Below, piece after piece: positions 36,384 through 50,000 of a DNA stretch of 64,000 nucleotides. Both the position numbers and the translations under genes were made by a program. The stretch is from Alentia gelatinosa. Lineage: Eukaryota; Annelida; Polychaeta; Phyllodocida; Polynoidae. The stretch's first letter is position 1, and each line of letters begins with the position of its first letter. The notes beneath the pieces are model-generated. The model was not told the DNA's origin, searched no databases, and saw only the letters and a list, made by a program, of their open reading frames with translations. Location: positions 43,793,718 to 43,857,717 of the forward strand of contig OX465590.1 in assembly GCA_950022655.1 (NCBI GenBank), in the 5' to 3' direction.

Positions 36384-36502
36384 GTTAGTAGTGTTAGTGT
36401 GTATTGCATGACAGGCAAGTCGCAAATTACTGCGCGAGGCGTTAGCCGAGCGTTATGAGAAGCAGACCTGACCGGAATGTGATAAACACTAACACTACTA
36501 AC
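36384..36502. repeat. hairpin element with core GCGAGGCGTTAGCCGAGCG
   Basis: The arms GTTAGTAGTGTTAGTGT (36384-36400) and ACACTAACACTACTAAC (36486-36502) are perfect inverted repeats. The core lies at 36434-36452. Confidence 0.7.
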
Positions 36503-37049
36503 ATGAGTTCAGTTTACAGTTTAGTATTTATCCTACGCCGTATCCAATAATTCATTTGTTCCCCTCGTGCAGTAAATAAAACTTTACTGCACGCTCACCC
36601 ATATACAGTCAGCCAATGTTAAGCCTATGCCGTTTTTCATTCGGGGTAGGATAAAACTCAGACCCCAGCTCATTAGAGCTTAGCGGGGTATAACACCTGA
36701 TGATAATACCAGGGATACCAGCTGGGGTCAGACAAAAATATTGAAACATCTTTCATTGCAATACAGAGTTTATGCATTACATTAAGCATTACAGTGGGAA
36801 GAGAAGGGAAAGCTCAAGTTTTTACATGGGTTAGTGGGGAGGTTCAGTGAGGGATTATGGGCTTTGGCTGAATTAGGTAATTTAGAAGTTAGTATGTCAA
36901 TATTTCATATAGAAAATCATTTTTTCATTCTGAAAATTAAAGCATACATTTTTACACCTCCAGTAGTATAGAATTGGAGTACACAACCTGATGATTGGCA
37001 CAGATGTGTTGTTTTATGTGACAGTAAGAAATTGTTGATGTCTTCTTGT

Positions 37050-38090
37050 ACCTGACTTTGTCAGGCGTCACACATTGTAGAACTTGTGTCGGAGGTATTC
37101 GAGTGGGCATCAGGTGGTAGCTGACTGTCATGGTGTTTGGCGTTGATGTCTCCTGTGTCACAGAGACTATTTATGACATTTTGTGGTATGGGCGTCATAA
37201 AGAATGCAGAAACTGACTGTGTCATAGAGATTGGCGGTGATGTCTTGTCATTTCAAATGTGTCATGGAGATTGACGGTGATGTCTCATCGTTTTAAGTGT
37301 CATACAGATTGACGATGAAACAGAGAATGTCGTAACTGACTGGGTCATAGAGACTGGTGGTGATGTTGTCATTTCAAGTGTGTCATAGAGATTTGACGGT
37401 GATGTCTCGTAGTTTTAAGTGTCATACAGATTGACCATAATAAAGAGAATGCCGTATCTGGCTGGGTCAGAGATATTGGCGGTGATGTCTTGTCATTTCA
37501 AGTGTGTCATATAGATTGACGATAATACAGAGAATGCCATAACTGACTGTGTCATTGAGATTCACGGTGATGTCTTGTAGTTTTAAGTGTCATACAGATT
37601 GACGATAATAAAGAGAATCCTGAAACTGACTGTGTCATTGAGATTGGCGGTGATTTCTCATTGTTTTAAGTGTCATAGAAATTGATGATGATGTTGCCAT
37701 TTCAAGTGTGTCATAGAGATTGACGATAATACAAAGAATGCTGGAACTGACTGTGTCATTGAGATTGGCGGTGATGTCTCATAGTTTTAAGTATCATAGA
37801 AATTGATGATAGTACAGCGAATACCATAACTGACAGACATTGGCGGTAATGTCTTGTAGTTTTAAGTGTGCTATACAGATTGACGATAATACAGACAATG
37901 CCATAACTGACTGTGTCATTGAGATTAGCGGTGATGTCTTGTAGTTTTAAGTGTCATACAGATTGACGATAATAAAGAGAATGCCATAACTGACTGTGTC
38001 ATTGAGATTCGCGGTGATGTCTTGTAGTTTTAAGTGTCATAGAGATTGACGATAATACAAAGAATGCCGTAACTGAATGGGTCATAGACC
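37050..38090. repeat. about 84-bp tandem array at the 3' end of the hydroxylase gene
   Basis: Units contain GTCATAGAGATTG(A/G)CGGTGATG, TCTTGTAGTTTTAAGTGTCAT, ACAGATTGACGATAATA and AGAGAATGCCATAACTGACTG. Markers at 37445, 37529, 37608, 37732, 37815, 37890, 37974 and 38058 give spacings of 75-84, with one longer gap. The last unit runs into the coding exon: the stop codon (complement of 38082-38084) lies inside its GTCATAG block. Transcripts would therefore carry this array as 3' untranslated sequence. Confidence 0.82.
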
Positions 38091-41000
38091 TCTTATAGCT
38101 GCTTCACTCTCGGGTTCTGTAGATGTTAACTTTGGTCCACAAGGCCGGAGGAAGATTTGTCCACCTTCCCTCACCCACTTGTTGGCAACTGCAAGGTACA
38201 AAGTCAGTTTGTCAGTAATGAGAAAACTATAACACCATAAAACTTCATAACAACAAACTCTGTTGTACCAGAAACTTGGTTTCAATAGAGTGATTTTCAA
38301 ACAATTTTTGTATTTATAACTCCAACTGGCTAGCACAGGATTTGCATATATATACATGTACAGGAGCAGGCGTATACCTGATGCCAAATAAGAGAACCTA
38401 AGTTACGCCCAAGATTTTGGTTTGTTCCTTGGTTTCATTTAACGTCCAGTCAACCATTACAGGTCCTTACCAGACTTTCTCAAGGTTCTTTCACACAATG
38501 AGGGTGGTGATTGAATCTATGTGATGAATTCAGGTAGAAATCTCACCCCTACACATTTACCGAAGTGAGAATTCTTTTACTTCCTACACCACATAGACAT
38601 GGTATGAGAAGGATTAGCCTTTGATGTAGCAGTAAATCTACCACTGCTGGGGGTGAAGGAGAAAAGTGGCTGCAGTGGGACTTAATCAACAAAGTCCTAC
38701 AACCTTGGGATTACAAGTCCAGTGACCTAACCACTGAGCTAGCTCCCCATCCCCACGCCCAAGAAGATGTGATCAAGCAGAAATAAAACATACGTAAAAT
38801 TAGATTTTTGAGCTGTGTGATGAGAAGATGATGCTGAGGACTAGACTCTAATACAGTCTGTTGTCGCCAGGGCCAGGGCCCGGTTCACAAGCGAAGTCTA
38901 GTCAATTAGAAATCAAGTCAAATATAATAGACATCGCCAAGTCAATTTCCGAAGTTGTCTTGGTTTGGGTTCACAAACAAAGTTCAAGTCCCTAATTGAC
39001 TTGGTGAAGTCAAATAGATATGGAACTCTTCACCATAGGAGGTAAAGATGTCGCCGATTCAATGTGTATTTTACGTCCGATTTCTATTTCCAGTTTCGAC
39101 AACAACAAGCAGTCTTTTCCGATTCGATATGCATAATTCATGTTAACTGTTGTAGATTATAGAAATTGTGTGCCATACTTGCTAATCGTGATATTACAAA
39201 AATATAATGTAAATAGAACAGTAATATTGATTGTATTTCTCTCCAGTGCGTATTTTTTGCATCAGAATTAATTGACTTGACTTCTCAAGTCTACTCTCTA
39301 TTAAACTTGGGATTTTGAACCTTTTTTAAGCTTGACTTGTAATTGACTTCGCTTGTGAACTCGATCTCAGCAGACTAGACTTGGACTTGAAGTCAATTAA
39401 GCTCTAAGTCAATTTTAATTGACTTAGACTTTGCTTGTGAACCGGGCCCTGGGCACACAGGCTCAAACTAAGACTGTTATGCGCTGCCATTTTGAGTCAG
39501 GAATTCCTGCCTCTGCTGGTACTAAGCTGCCCTGACTGAAGAGCCAGTAACAAGTGGCTTGAGTTGGCGCTAAAATTAGCACAGCCAATGACATGGTCAT
39601 GGTCAAGTCATGGTAGGCTCTATACACATTTATAAGAAAGGCTAGAGTCGTTGCAGTAGAGGGTGGGGAGCTAGCTCAGTCGTTAGGGCACGGGTCTTGT
39701 AACCCCAAGGTTGTAGGACTTTGTGGGTTTGAGTCCCACCCCCAGCAGTGGTAGACTTACTGCTATATCAAAGGCCAATCCTTCTCATACCATGTCTATG
39801 TGGTGTGGGAAATAAAAGAACCCTCACCTTGGTAAATGTGTAGGGGTGAGATTTCTACCTGAATTCATCACATAGATTCGATCACAACCCTAGTGGTGTA
39901 AAAGAACCTTGAGAAAGCCTGGTAAGGACCTACACTGGTTGACTGGATGATATTAAACTAAAAAAAAAACCAACATTGTGACAGTAGCTTATCATCACTC
40001 ACCTAGTTTTACACCTCTAGTAGTAAAGAACACTATTTTTTACCTCCATTGGTGAAGAACACCTCTACTTTGACCCCTCCAATGTGCAGAAAACTTACTC
40101 TGCCTGTAGCGACTCACCCCATTTTTCTCCTACGAGCACCGGACATCCGGCATGCTGCGTGCGCAGGTCCAGGTCTCCGTTACGATGAATGTTGTACCAG
40201 AATGCCGCAGCGTTCTGAAAAAGAAAAGCAGTGTCTGAGTGAACTGAACCGCTTTAACACTCTAATATTATACATTCAAAAACAGGTCCAGGTCTCCGTT
40301 ACGATGAATGTTGTACCAGAATGCCGCAGTGTTCTGAAAGAGAGGCGCAGTGTCTGAGTGAACTGAACCGCTTTAACACTCCAATATTATACATTCAAAA
40401 ACAGGTCCAGGGCTCCGTTATGATGAATGTTGTACCAGAATGCCGCAGCGTTCTGAAAGAGAGGTGCAGTGTCTGAGTGAACTGAGCCGCTTTAACACTC
40501 TAATATTATACATTCAAAAACAGGTCCAGGGCTCCGTTATGATGAATGTTGTACCAGAATGCTGCAGCGTTCTGAAAGAGAGGCGCTGTGTCTCAGTGAA
40601 CTGAACCGCTTTAACACTCTAATATTATACATTCAAAAACAGGTCCAGGTCTCCGTTACGATGAATGTTGTACCAGAATGCTGCAGCATTTTTTATTATT
40701 TTTTTTATTTTTATTTTTTTTTAGCAATTTTTAAGGGGATATTGTGTTACAACACAATCACCGAACTCGGCTATATAGCCGTTCTTCCGCTTGGGCCCCA
40801 GACCCCTACTCCTCATTCTAATGGCGGGTGTTAGCCGAATGGGCAGTGGGTACCATTTTTGTGTAAGTCTTTGGTATGACCCGACCGGGATTTGAACCCA
40901 CGACCTCCCATGCTCAAGGCGAACACCCCTACCACTTGGCCACCGAGCTTGGTATGATTTTGAAAGAGACGCGCAGTGTCCGAGTGAACTGAAACGGATA

Positions 41001-44000
41001 ACGCCCATTTCTTTTGGTGTACATTAAACTGTCATAATGTCTGGCTTTAAAATACAGCTGGAGAGCCAGGAACTTGTTCTACCCATGGCTTAACTCCAAG
41101 ATAAATAACAGATTAAAAAAGACAGAAAGATGTCTAAGTACCTTCACAGGGGGAACGTAGACATTCAGCAACGGGAAGACTGTGGCGCCACCTTCCTTGA
41201 CGTTAGATAACTAAAAACAAGGGAAATGCGGATAGTTACAACAAGAACTGAGCTATACAATTTTAAAAAAAGAAATAGTAAGCTGATAGTAACATTTATC
41301 TTCAAGTAATTGGAATTAAGTGGAACACTTAGGACAAGTAGAGAATCAACAAACTATTGATATCTAAATTTTGACTCAAGTCCTGGCTTTACAGGGAGAG
41401 ACTGTGAAAATGTGGAACACACGTAAACGTTGGCCGCAGCATAGGGCCAAAACCATATTCTTATTAATGTGAATGAAGTTTGATTGATATCATCTTGTGT
41501 TTCCACAATGGATGATAATTGCCTATATTTTGGTAACCTGGATTCCCATGGACAAATGGAAAGCTGTATAATGAGTTATTATCCGTCGTATACAAAGCCC
41601 CCATTGAAAATTCATGGGAACTCAGTAAACTACGACCCATTGTATAAAACCTGTCAGATACCATAACTGTGGTATACGGATTCAAAGCTGTGGAATACGG
41701 CCTCAAAACCATGGTATATGGGAAAGATAGTCCTTTTGTGCTATAGAGCAAAGAAAGAGTCCCTATTGTTATACCCTTCAATATGGCAATTACTGGGTTT
41801 GATTTATTCAAAAAGATGGATAATAAATGCAACAAACGATGATTTTGTGGACAGGCGGCTCTGTAAACCACTCGAAGTTGACAACTTAATACACTCGCTG
41901 GCGCTCGTGCATTACACAAAACCATCGATTATTGTCTATGTAATCGTTGTTGTGTAAGTATATATATCTGAGAAGATAGAAAATGATGACGGAAGTAAAA
42001 TGCCCACTTTCTGGCCCTATTCTGTGTATTCCCCTGGCTGTGGCACTGGCACCGACTAGCATGAACTATTGTTATACTCACATAAAACATAAAAGTGGCC
42101 ACTCGGTCTCCTGTGTTTTTGAGGAACTCAGGTACATTCGCCAAATGACTTGCATTCTGAAATCACAGAAATAGATGAGATGTAAGAAAAAGGGATGTAA
42201 GTCACAGAACAAAAGAGATCAAATTTACACAATGACTAAGTTTCCACCATATCTAATCGTCCTTTTCTAATTGTTTCTGACAAGTGATAGACATTTTGTT
42301 CCATGGTCACTTGGAGATATGATATGAAAGCTCTAGTATCTAGCGGTCTACCCACTGCTGGGAATAAAGGAGAAAGGGGGCTTTTTCCTACCCCTAATAA
42401 AAAACCTCCATAGGCTTAACATTAGCAGACTGTATTTGGTCTACGGTGCAGGAAAATGAAATTTATCGCTCTAGTGAGATACAGTTGTAAAATGATGTCA
42501 TTCAAAAAGTGACCAATGAGCTATGTGCGATATGGACAGTATCAACAAGCACAATTATGGAATTTAACCCAATTTTCACTGAATATCGGTGAGTTTTATA
42601 TCATTTCTTATATTCTGAAGTAATATGGGCAGGGGTAGGATAAATTCTAAACCAAACTTGAGTTAGTCGTATTGATGTTTAGTGCATTCCGGCAATTTCG
42701 CGTGACACTGCTCTCGGCTTCGCCTCGCGCAGTAATACCCAAAATTGCTGTCGTGCGATAAACAACAACACGACTAACTCTCGTTTGGTTTCTCCTAAGT
42801 ACACCACACCACATAGACATGGTATTAGAAGGACTGGTCTTTGATACAGCAGTAAATCTACCACTGCTGGGGGTGAAGGAGAAAGGTGGCTGTACACCAC
42901 ACCACATAGACATGGTAAGAGAAGGACAGACATAGACGTAAGTCGACCAGCCATTGGCGACTGTCGTGACGTACCTCATACACATCCACGTGGGGCTCGT
43001 ACTGGCCACCCATTCCGTAGTTCACTACCTACAACAAAGTTACGACAACAATTAGAATTATAAAACTATCAACAGTCAGAATGAAACAAGACATACTTCT
43101 CTCTCTTTTGTCTTTTTTTTTTAGAAAAGGCTCTCTTGACAGCAACTCTTTATATTCGAAATAGCAAAAAGATTTAGACAAATACTCTTTTATAAAAATA
43201 TATAAATTAGCTTTGGAAAAGATCAAATATTCAGAGTATGGATTGGTTGGATGGTTGGTTGGTTTGATTTAACGTCCAGTTAACCATTAGAGCTTCTTAC
43301 CAGACTTTCTCAAGGTTCTTTTACACCAGAGGGTGGTGATCGAATCTATGTGATGGATTTAGGTAGAAATCTCACGCATACACATTTACCAAGATGAGAG
43401 TTCTTTTACTTCCCACACCACATAGACATGGTATGAGAAGGATGGCCTTTGGTTATAGCAGTAAGTGTACAACTGCTGGGGTGGAACTCGAACCCACAAA
43501 GTCCTACAACCTTGGGGTTACAAGTCTGGTGCTCTAACCACTGAGGTAACTCCCCACCCCCAGCTGGTCACGTGATAATAACGTATGAAAATGGATGGTG
43601 GAAGACCACGACATGATTCTATGCCCAGGGATGTCGGCATCCGTTGCAGAAAATCCTTGAAGTCATTTGCCGTAATGACCCCCACCCCGACTCACTACAA
43701 AAATCCAGGTAGGAAGAACTTTGTCGCCAGATGTTGTTTGTTGAATAAAATTGAAAAAAAAAAAGTTACTGGGAACTAAAATATAATGTGCTCTCCAACC
43801 AGAACCCTATATCTCATGCACTATTGATCTTATACCCTACATCTGCATGGGAGAGTGTAATATGAAGCTGGTTCCTGGTGTTACACTGCACGAAAACCAT
43901 CATTTTACATATGAATGCGCCGGGCGTATATGAGTAGGTATTTTACGTCTACAGGGTCGTCTTAATCCCCATGTGTATACACCTCATCTGTGGGCGTATA

Positions 44001-47000
44001 TATAAGCGTCCTGTGAACAGGGCTTCACTGAGAGCGGGCGGGGGGATGTGGCGGGGGATGGGGGGGGGAGGGCTTCCTACTGAGGACACCTGTACTTCTA
44101 CCAACACAAAGGGGCGGGAGGGGGCGGGGGCAGAGGGTATTTTCTCTCATTTACGCCGGGTGTGAAATACAGCCAAGACGCATCTGTCGTATATAAGGCC
44201 TGGGCGTATATAAATGAAAACAAGTCAATATTCAGCCAATACATGCACTTCCGTGATGGCGTATATATGAATAAAACGGTGGTTTTCGTGCAGTGTTACC
44301 TATGCATTCAAAGTGACCTCCCAATGGTTTCAGGGATTTCAGGTATTTTCATCCATGTTCTATCTATGGGAAGTCTGTCATAGAAAACCCTAACGATCAT
44401 GGAAGTATAATGCACACAAATTACAAGGAAGTCCGGTATAGGGGGTTCTAGAAATAATATGGGGGTAAAACACACAGGTTTTATTACGGCTTTAAAACAC
44501 TGAGAACTACATTTCTGTGTTTTATAAAAATCCCTGATATCCCTGGTATGTGAACAAGGCCAATATAAAAACAAACAAAATTTCTATCAGAATCACATGT
44601 TCTACCCACACCCCAACGGGAACGCGGCAGAACCCTGGAAGAAAAAGTTTTGTACCAACAATATAAAACCACCTTGCACCTGGTACAACATACCTGGAAG
44701 GGCTCTGCGTTGGCGCGCAGGGTTTGGTAAGACGTCTGAAGACCCGTCACGTGCTGAACGCGCCGACTGAGGAGCTGAACGGTCGGGTCTCCCAACTGGT
44801 CCCACAGCCAGGCCCTGCAACCACAAACACTGCAATTACACCACGTAGACAGGGTGTCCACCATCTACCATTAAACGATGATTAAAGGTTGGGCCATTAC
44901 ACCACGTAGGTCTCTCAACTGGTCCCACAGCCGGGCCCTGCAACCACAAACAGTCGTTACACCACGTAGATGGGGTGTCCACCATCTACCATTAAACGAT
45001 GATTAACGGTTGGGTCTCCCAACTGGTCCCACAGCCAGGCCCTGCAACCACAAACAGTCGTTACACCATGTAGACGGAGTGTCCACCATCTACCATTCTA
45101 CAAAGATTAACGGTTAACTTATGTAGGCAGGGTGTCGACCATCTACCATTAAACGGGTTTTAACGGTCGGGTCTCCTCACTGGTCCCACAGCCAGGCCCT
45201 GCAACCACAGTCATTACACCACGTAGACGAGGGGTCTACCATCTACCATTATACGATGATTAACGGTCGGGTCAATACACCACGTAGATAGGGTGTCCAC
45301 CATCTACCATTAAACGAGTTTTAACGGTCGGTCTCCCAACTGGTCCCACAGCCAGGCCCTGCAACCACAAATAGTTGTTACACCACATAGATGGTGTGTC
45401 CACCATCTACCATTATACAATGATTAAAGGTCGGGCCATTACACCACGTAGACAGGGTGTCCACCATCTACTATTTTATGATGATTAATGGTCTGGCCAT
45501 TACACCACGTAGACAGGGTGTCCACCATCTACCATTAAACGATGATTAACAGTCAGGCCATTACACCACGTAGATAGGGTGTCCACCATCTACCATTAAA
45601 CGATGATTAACAGTCAGGCCATTACACCACGTAGGTCTCCCAACTGGTCCCACAGCCAGGCCCTGCAACCACAAACACTGCATTACACCACGTAGACAGG
45701 GTGTCCACCATCTACCATTATACGATGATTAACGGTCGGGCCATTACACCACGTAGACGAGGTGTTAACCTTATTGGGACGGCCTCTCCTACAATGTGCA
45801 CTCGCACAGATCACGGTCTAGTCACAGAGGATTAACCTCCTACTACAGGCGGCGGTCTGAGGCAGAGCCGCCTGGGTCGTGACGGTACCAGGAATTGATC
45901 TTTATCCATCCATTTTACATCCATTATTTTCTGATATAAAACAATGATATCATGAATATTGTATATGCCTTAAGGCAATTATCCAGTTTATACTGGCATT
46001 ATCAAGGCATTATCCGGTCTATGCCGGGAATGTTTCTACGCAGTATCCTGTCTATGCTGGGGAATACCTCAAGACATTATCTGGTCTACAATTTGGAATA
46101 CCTCAAGGCACTATCCAGTCTACACTGGGGAATATCTCAAGGCATTATCCAGTCTACACTGGGGAATATCTCAAGGCATTATCTAGTCTACACTGGGCAA
46201 TGCCTCAAGGCATTATCTAGTCTACACTGGGGAATATCTCAAGGCATTATCTAGTCTACACTGGGCAATGTCTCAAGGCATTATCTAGTCTACACTGGGC
46301 AATGTCTTGAGGCATTATCTAGTCTACACTGGGCAATGTCTCAAGGCATTATCTAGTCGACACTGGGCAATGTCTCGAGGCATTATCTAGTCTACACTGG
46401 GCAATGTCTCAAGGCATTATCTAGTCTACACTGGGCAATGTCTCGAGGCATTATCTAGTCTACACTGGGCAATGTCTCAAGGCATTATCTAGTCTACACT
46501 GGGCAATGTCTCGAGGCATTATCTAGTCTACACTGGGCAATGTCTCGAGGCATTATCTAGTCTACACTGGGCAATGTCTCGAGGCATTATCCAGTCTACA
46601 CTGGGGAATATCTCAAGGCATTATCCAGTCTACACTGGGGAATATCTCAAGGCATTATCCAGTCTACACTGGGGAATGTCTCAAGGCATTATCCAGTCTA
46701 CACTGGGGAATATCTCAAGGCATTATCCAGTCTACACTGGGGAATGTCTCAAGGCATTATCCAGTCTACACTGGGGAATGCCTCAAGGCATTATCCAGTC
46801 TACACTGGGGAATGTCTCAAGGCATTATCCAGTCTACACTGGGGAATGCCTCAAGGCATTATCCAGTCTACACTGGGGAATGCCTCAAGGCATTATCGGT
46901 CTACACTGGGGAATGCCTCAAGGCATTATCCAGTCTACACTGGGGAATGCCTCAAGGCATTATCCAGTCTACACTGGGGAATGTCTCAAGGCATTATCCA

Positions 47001-50000
47001 GTCTACACTGGGGAATGCCTCGAGGCATTGTTCAATCTATGCTGGGGAATGCCTCAAGGCATTATTGGTCTATGCTGTGGAATATCTCAAGGCTTTATGT
47101 GCCGTGAATACTCGGCATACAGATGTCAGTGACAGGCACGACTGTCTACGGATGTGTATTTTACAGCGAGTCTGACCTCACACTGTGTGTAAACATGTCA
47201 TGTTGACACAGCCACACTGTCTGTTGGCGACACAGGTAAAGCCTGCTTAGCAAATCTTAAGTCTAGGTTACGAGTCAAAAGCCTTCTGTATGCAACCAAT
47301 GCAGGGAAAAAACACAATATGACACGCCTAGTAAATGTATGCTAGTATCTGAAATATGTCCGGATCTCCAGTGCGGAAAATACAACATGGCAATACACTG
47401 ACTTCATCATTAATTCATTCTCTCCTACCAGCTACGATTTGTTTGTTGGTTTGTTGGTTTGATTTAACGTTCAGTTAACCATTGCAGGTTCTCACCAGAC
47501 TTTCTCAAGGTTCTTTTACACCATAAGGGTGGTGATCGAATCTATGTGATGAATTTAGGTAGAAACCTCACCCCTACACATTTACCAAGATGAGAGTTCT
47601 TTTACTTCCCACACCATATAGACATGGTATGAGAAGGATTGGCCTTTGATGTAGCAGTAAATCTACCATTGCTGGGGGTGAAAGAGAACGGTGGCTGTAC
47701 ACCATACCACATAGACGTGGTATGAGAAGGATTGGCCTTTGATGTAGCAGTAAATCTACCACTGCTGGGGGTGAAGGAGAAAAGTAGCTGAAGTGGGGCT
47801 CAAATTAACAATTGGTTCTGTTTCATGAGATCTCACTTTCAAGAAACACATCAATAATCAGAATAATAAGCAGGCCACAAGACCAGGAATTGTCTCACCC
47901 ACAGGCTTAACATTAGAAACTCGTTCTCCATGCCCCTACGAGTATTGCAGTCCGTTCTCCATGGTCTATATCCTGTGTGTTGTGCATTCTATAAGTGTGT
48001 ACAGGGGTGAGATAAATACAGAAAGCAATTCGTTTTGGTCAAAGAAGTCATTCTCCAGCTCGTTTGAATGCTACGTGATATTCACCCGGCTGTCGCCTTG
48101 TTCATATCACCCTGCATCAAACTTGTGGAGAACGATGACTTTGAGCGAAACTTGTTAGTTTCTTCTTTAGTTCTTAACGGTATTGCCAGCTATTCTATTC
48201 TACACAACATGGGGGTTACCATTCTTTGAGTACAGTGATGTCCTCAGTCATAATTGCAGCTCAACAGTCATGGATCAAGGAAGAAATTGATGAATGTTTG
48301 GTCTGTGTCCTCGTTCGCCATCGGGTTTGGAGTGCGCACTAATAAGAACGAGGTGATAGCCGAGTGACTATTCCGAAGCGAACCAAACGAGATGGCGAAT
48401 GGGGACACAGACCAATCACGATGTTTCTGATTTATCCAAGCCTGGAAATTATCTGTTATCATCCGTTGAGTACGAGTTACCGTACTATCAGGCCTGTTGA
48501 GTATGAGTTCTTAATGCTAAGCATGGACATTAATACCAGACTAAGATAAAAATTACGATGAATGCAAAAAATGCATTAAAGGTCTGCTTAAATGTATACT
48601 GACACTACTGAAGTATGAGAGGTGTGGTATCCAGTCAACCATTACAGGTCCTTACCAGAGTTTCTCAAGGTTCTTTTACACCATGAGGATGTTGATAAAA
48701 TCTATGTGATGAATTCACCCCTACACATTTACTGAGGTGAGAGTTTTTTTACTTCCCACACCACATAAACATGGTATGAGAAGGATTGGCCATTGATATA
48801 GCAGTAAATCTACCACTGCTGGGGGTGGGACTCGAACCCACAAAGACCTACAACCTTGGGGTTACAAGTCCAGTGCTCTAACGTCTGAGGTAACTCCCCA
48901 CCCCCAACTCCAGGATAAAGAACAAATTTTAAATGAATACAAATACAAAACCGACCAACAGGAGGTAAGGAAAAAAAAATTCCGTGTGAGTTGAATTGAC
49001 GATGGTAGTCAAGTGACGCGGTGGTGCCGCTGCGCTAGCTGCGATGCCAATGCACATGTGCCAGTCTTTACCTGGATAACTTCCTGTCCTATGTCTCAAG
49101 TTATCCCGCCCATAAACTAGGTGATATAAAGATGTTTTTTACAGAAATATAAAGTATGATGTAAATATGTTGTTTACATAAATATAAAGTAAATGAAATA
49201 AAGATGATTAATACAAGAATATAAAGTAGATGAAAACAAATGGTGCTTACAGAAATATAAAGTTGATGATATAAAAATGGTGTTTACAGAAATATGAACT
49301 TGATGATATAAAGATGGTCCTTATAGAAATATAAAGTAAATGAAATAGAGATGATTCATACAGGAATATAAAGTAGATGAAAAAATCATGGTGCTTAGAG
49401 AAATATAAAGTTGATGAAATAAATATGGGGCTTACAGAAATATAAAGTTGTTGATATAAATATGGGGCTTACAGAAATGTAAAGTATGATATAAAGTTGG
49501 TGCAGAAATGTAAAGTAGATGGTTGGTGTTTACAGAAATATAGAGTATGATGTAAATATGGTGTTTACAGAAATATAAAATAGATGATATAGATATGGTG
49601 TTTATAGGAATATAAAGTAGATGATATAGATATGGTGTTTACAGGAATATAAAGTAGATGATATGAATATGGTGTTTACAGGAATATAAAGTAGATGATA
49701 TAAATATGGTGTTTAGAGGAATATAAAGTAGATGATATAAATATGGTGTTTACAGGAATATAAAGTATGATATAAATATGGTGTTTACAGAAATATAAAG
49801 TATGATATAGATATGGCGTTTACAGGAATATAAAGTAGATGATATAGATATGGTGTTTACAGGAATATAAAGTAGATGATATACATATGGTGTTTACAGG
49901 AATATAAAGTAGATGGTATAAATATGGTGTTTACAGGAATATAAAGTAGATGATATAAATATGATGTTTACAGGAATATAAAGTAGATGATAAAGATATG

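Noticed and set aside
39661..39740. Possible functional tRNA-Thr gene
   Set aside because: The tRNA-like head continues into a SINE body with an A tail and recurs many times in the window. Mismatches in the stems and a T in the B box argue for a SINE.
46574..47175. Long overlapping open frames with a repeated 11-residue protein motif
   Set aside because: The 33-bp repeat is divisible by three and lacks stops in all three plus frames, so open frames are automatic. They also lie inside an intron of a minus-strand gene.
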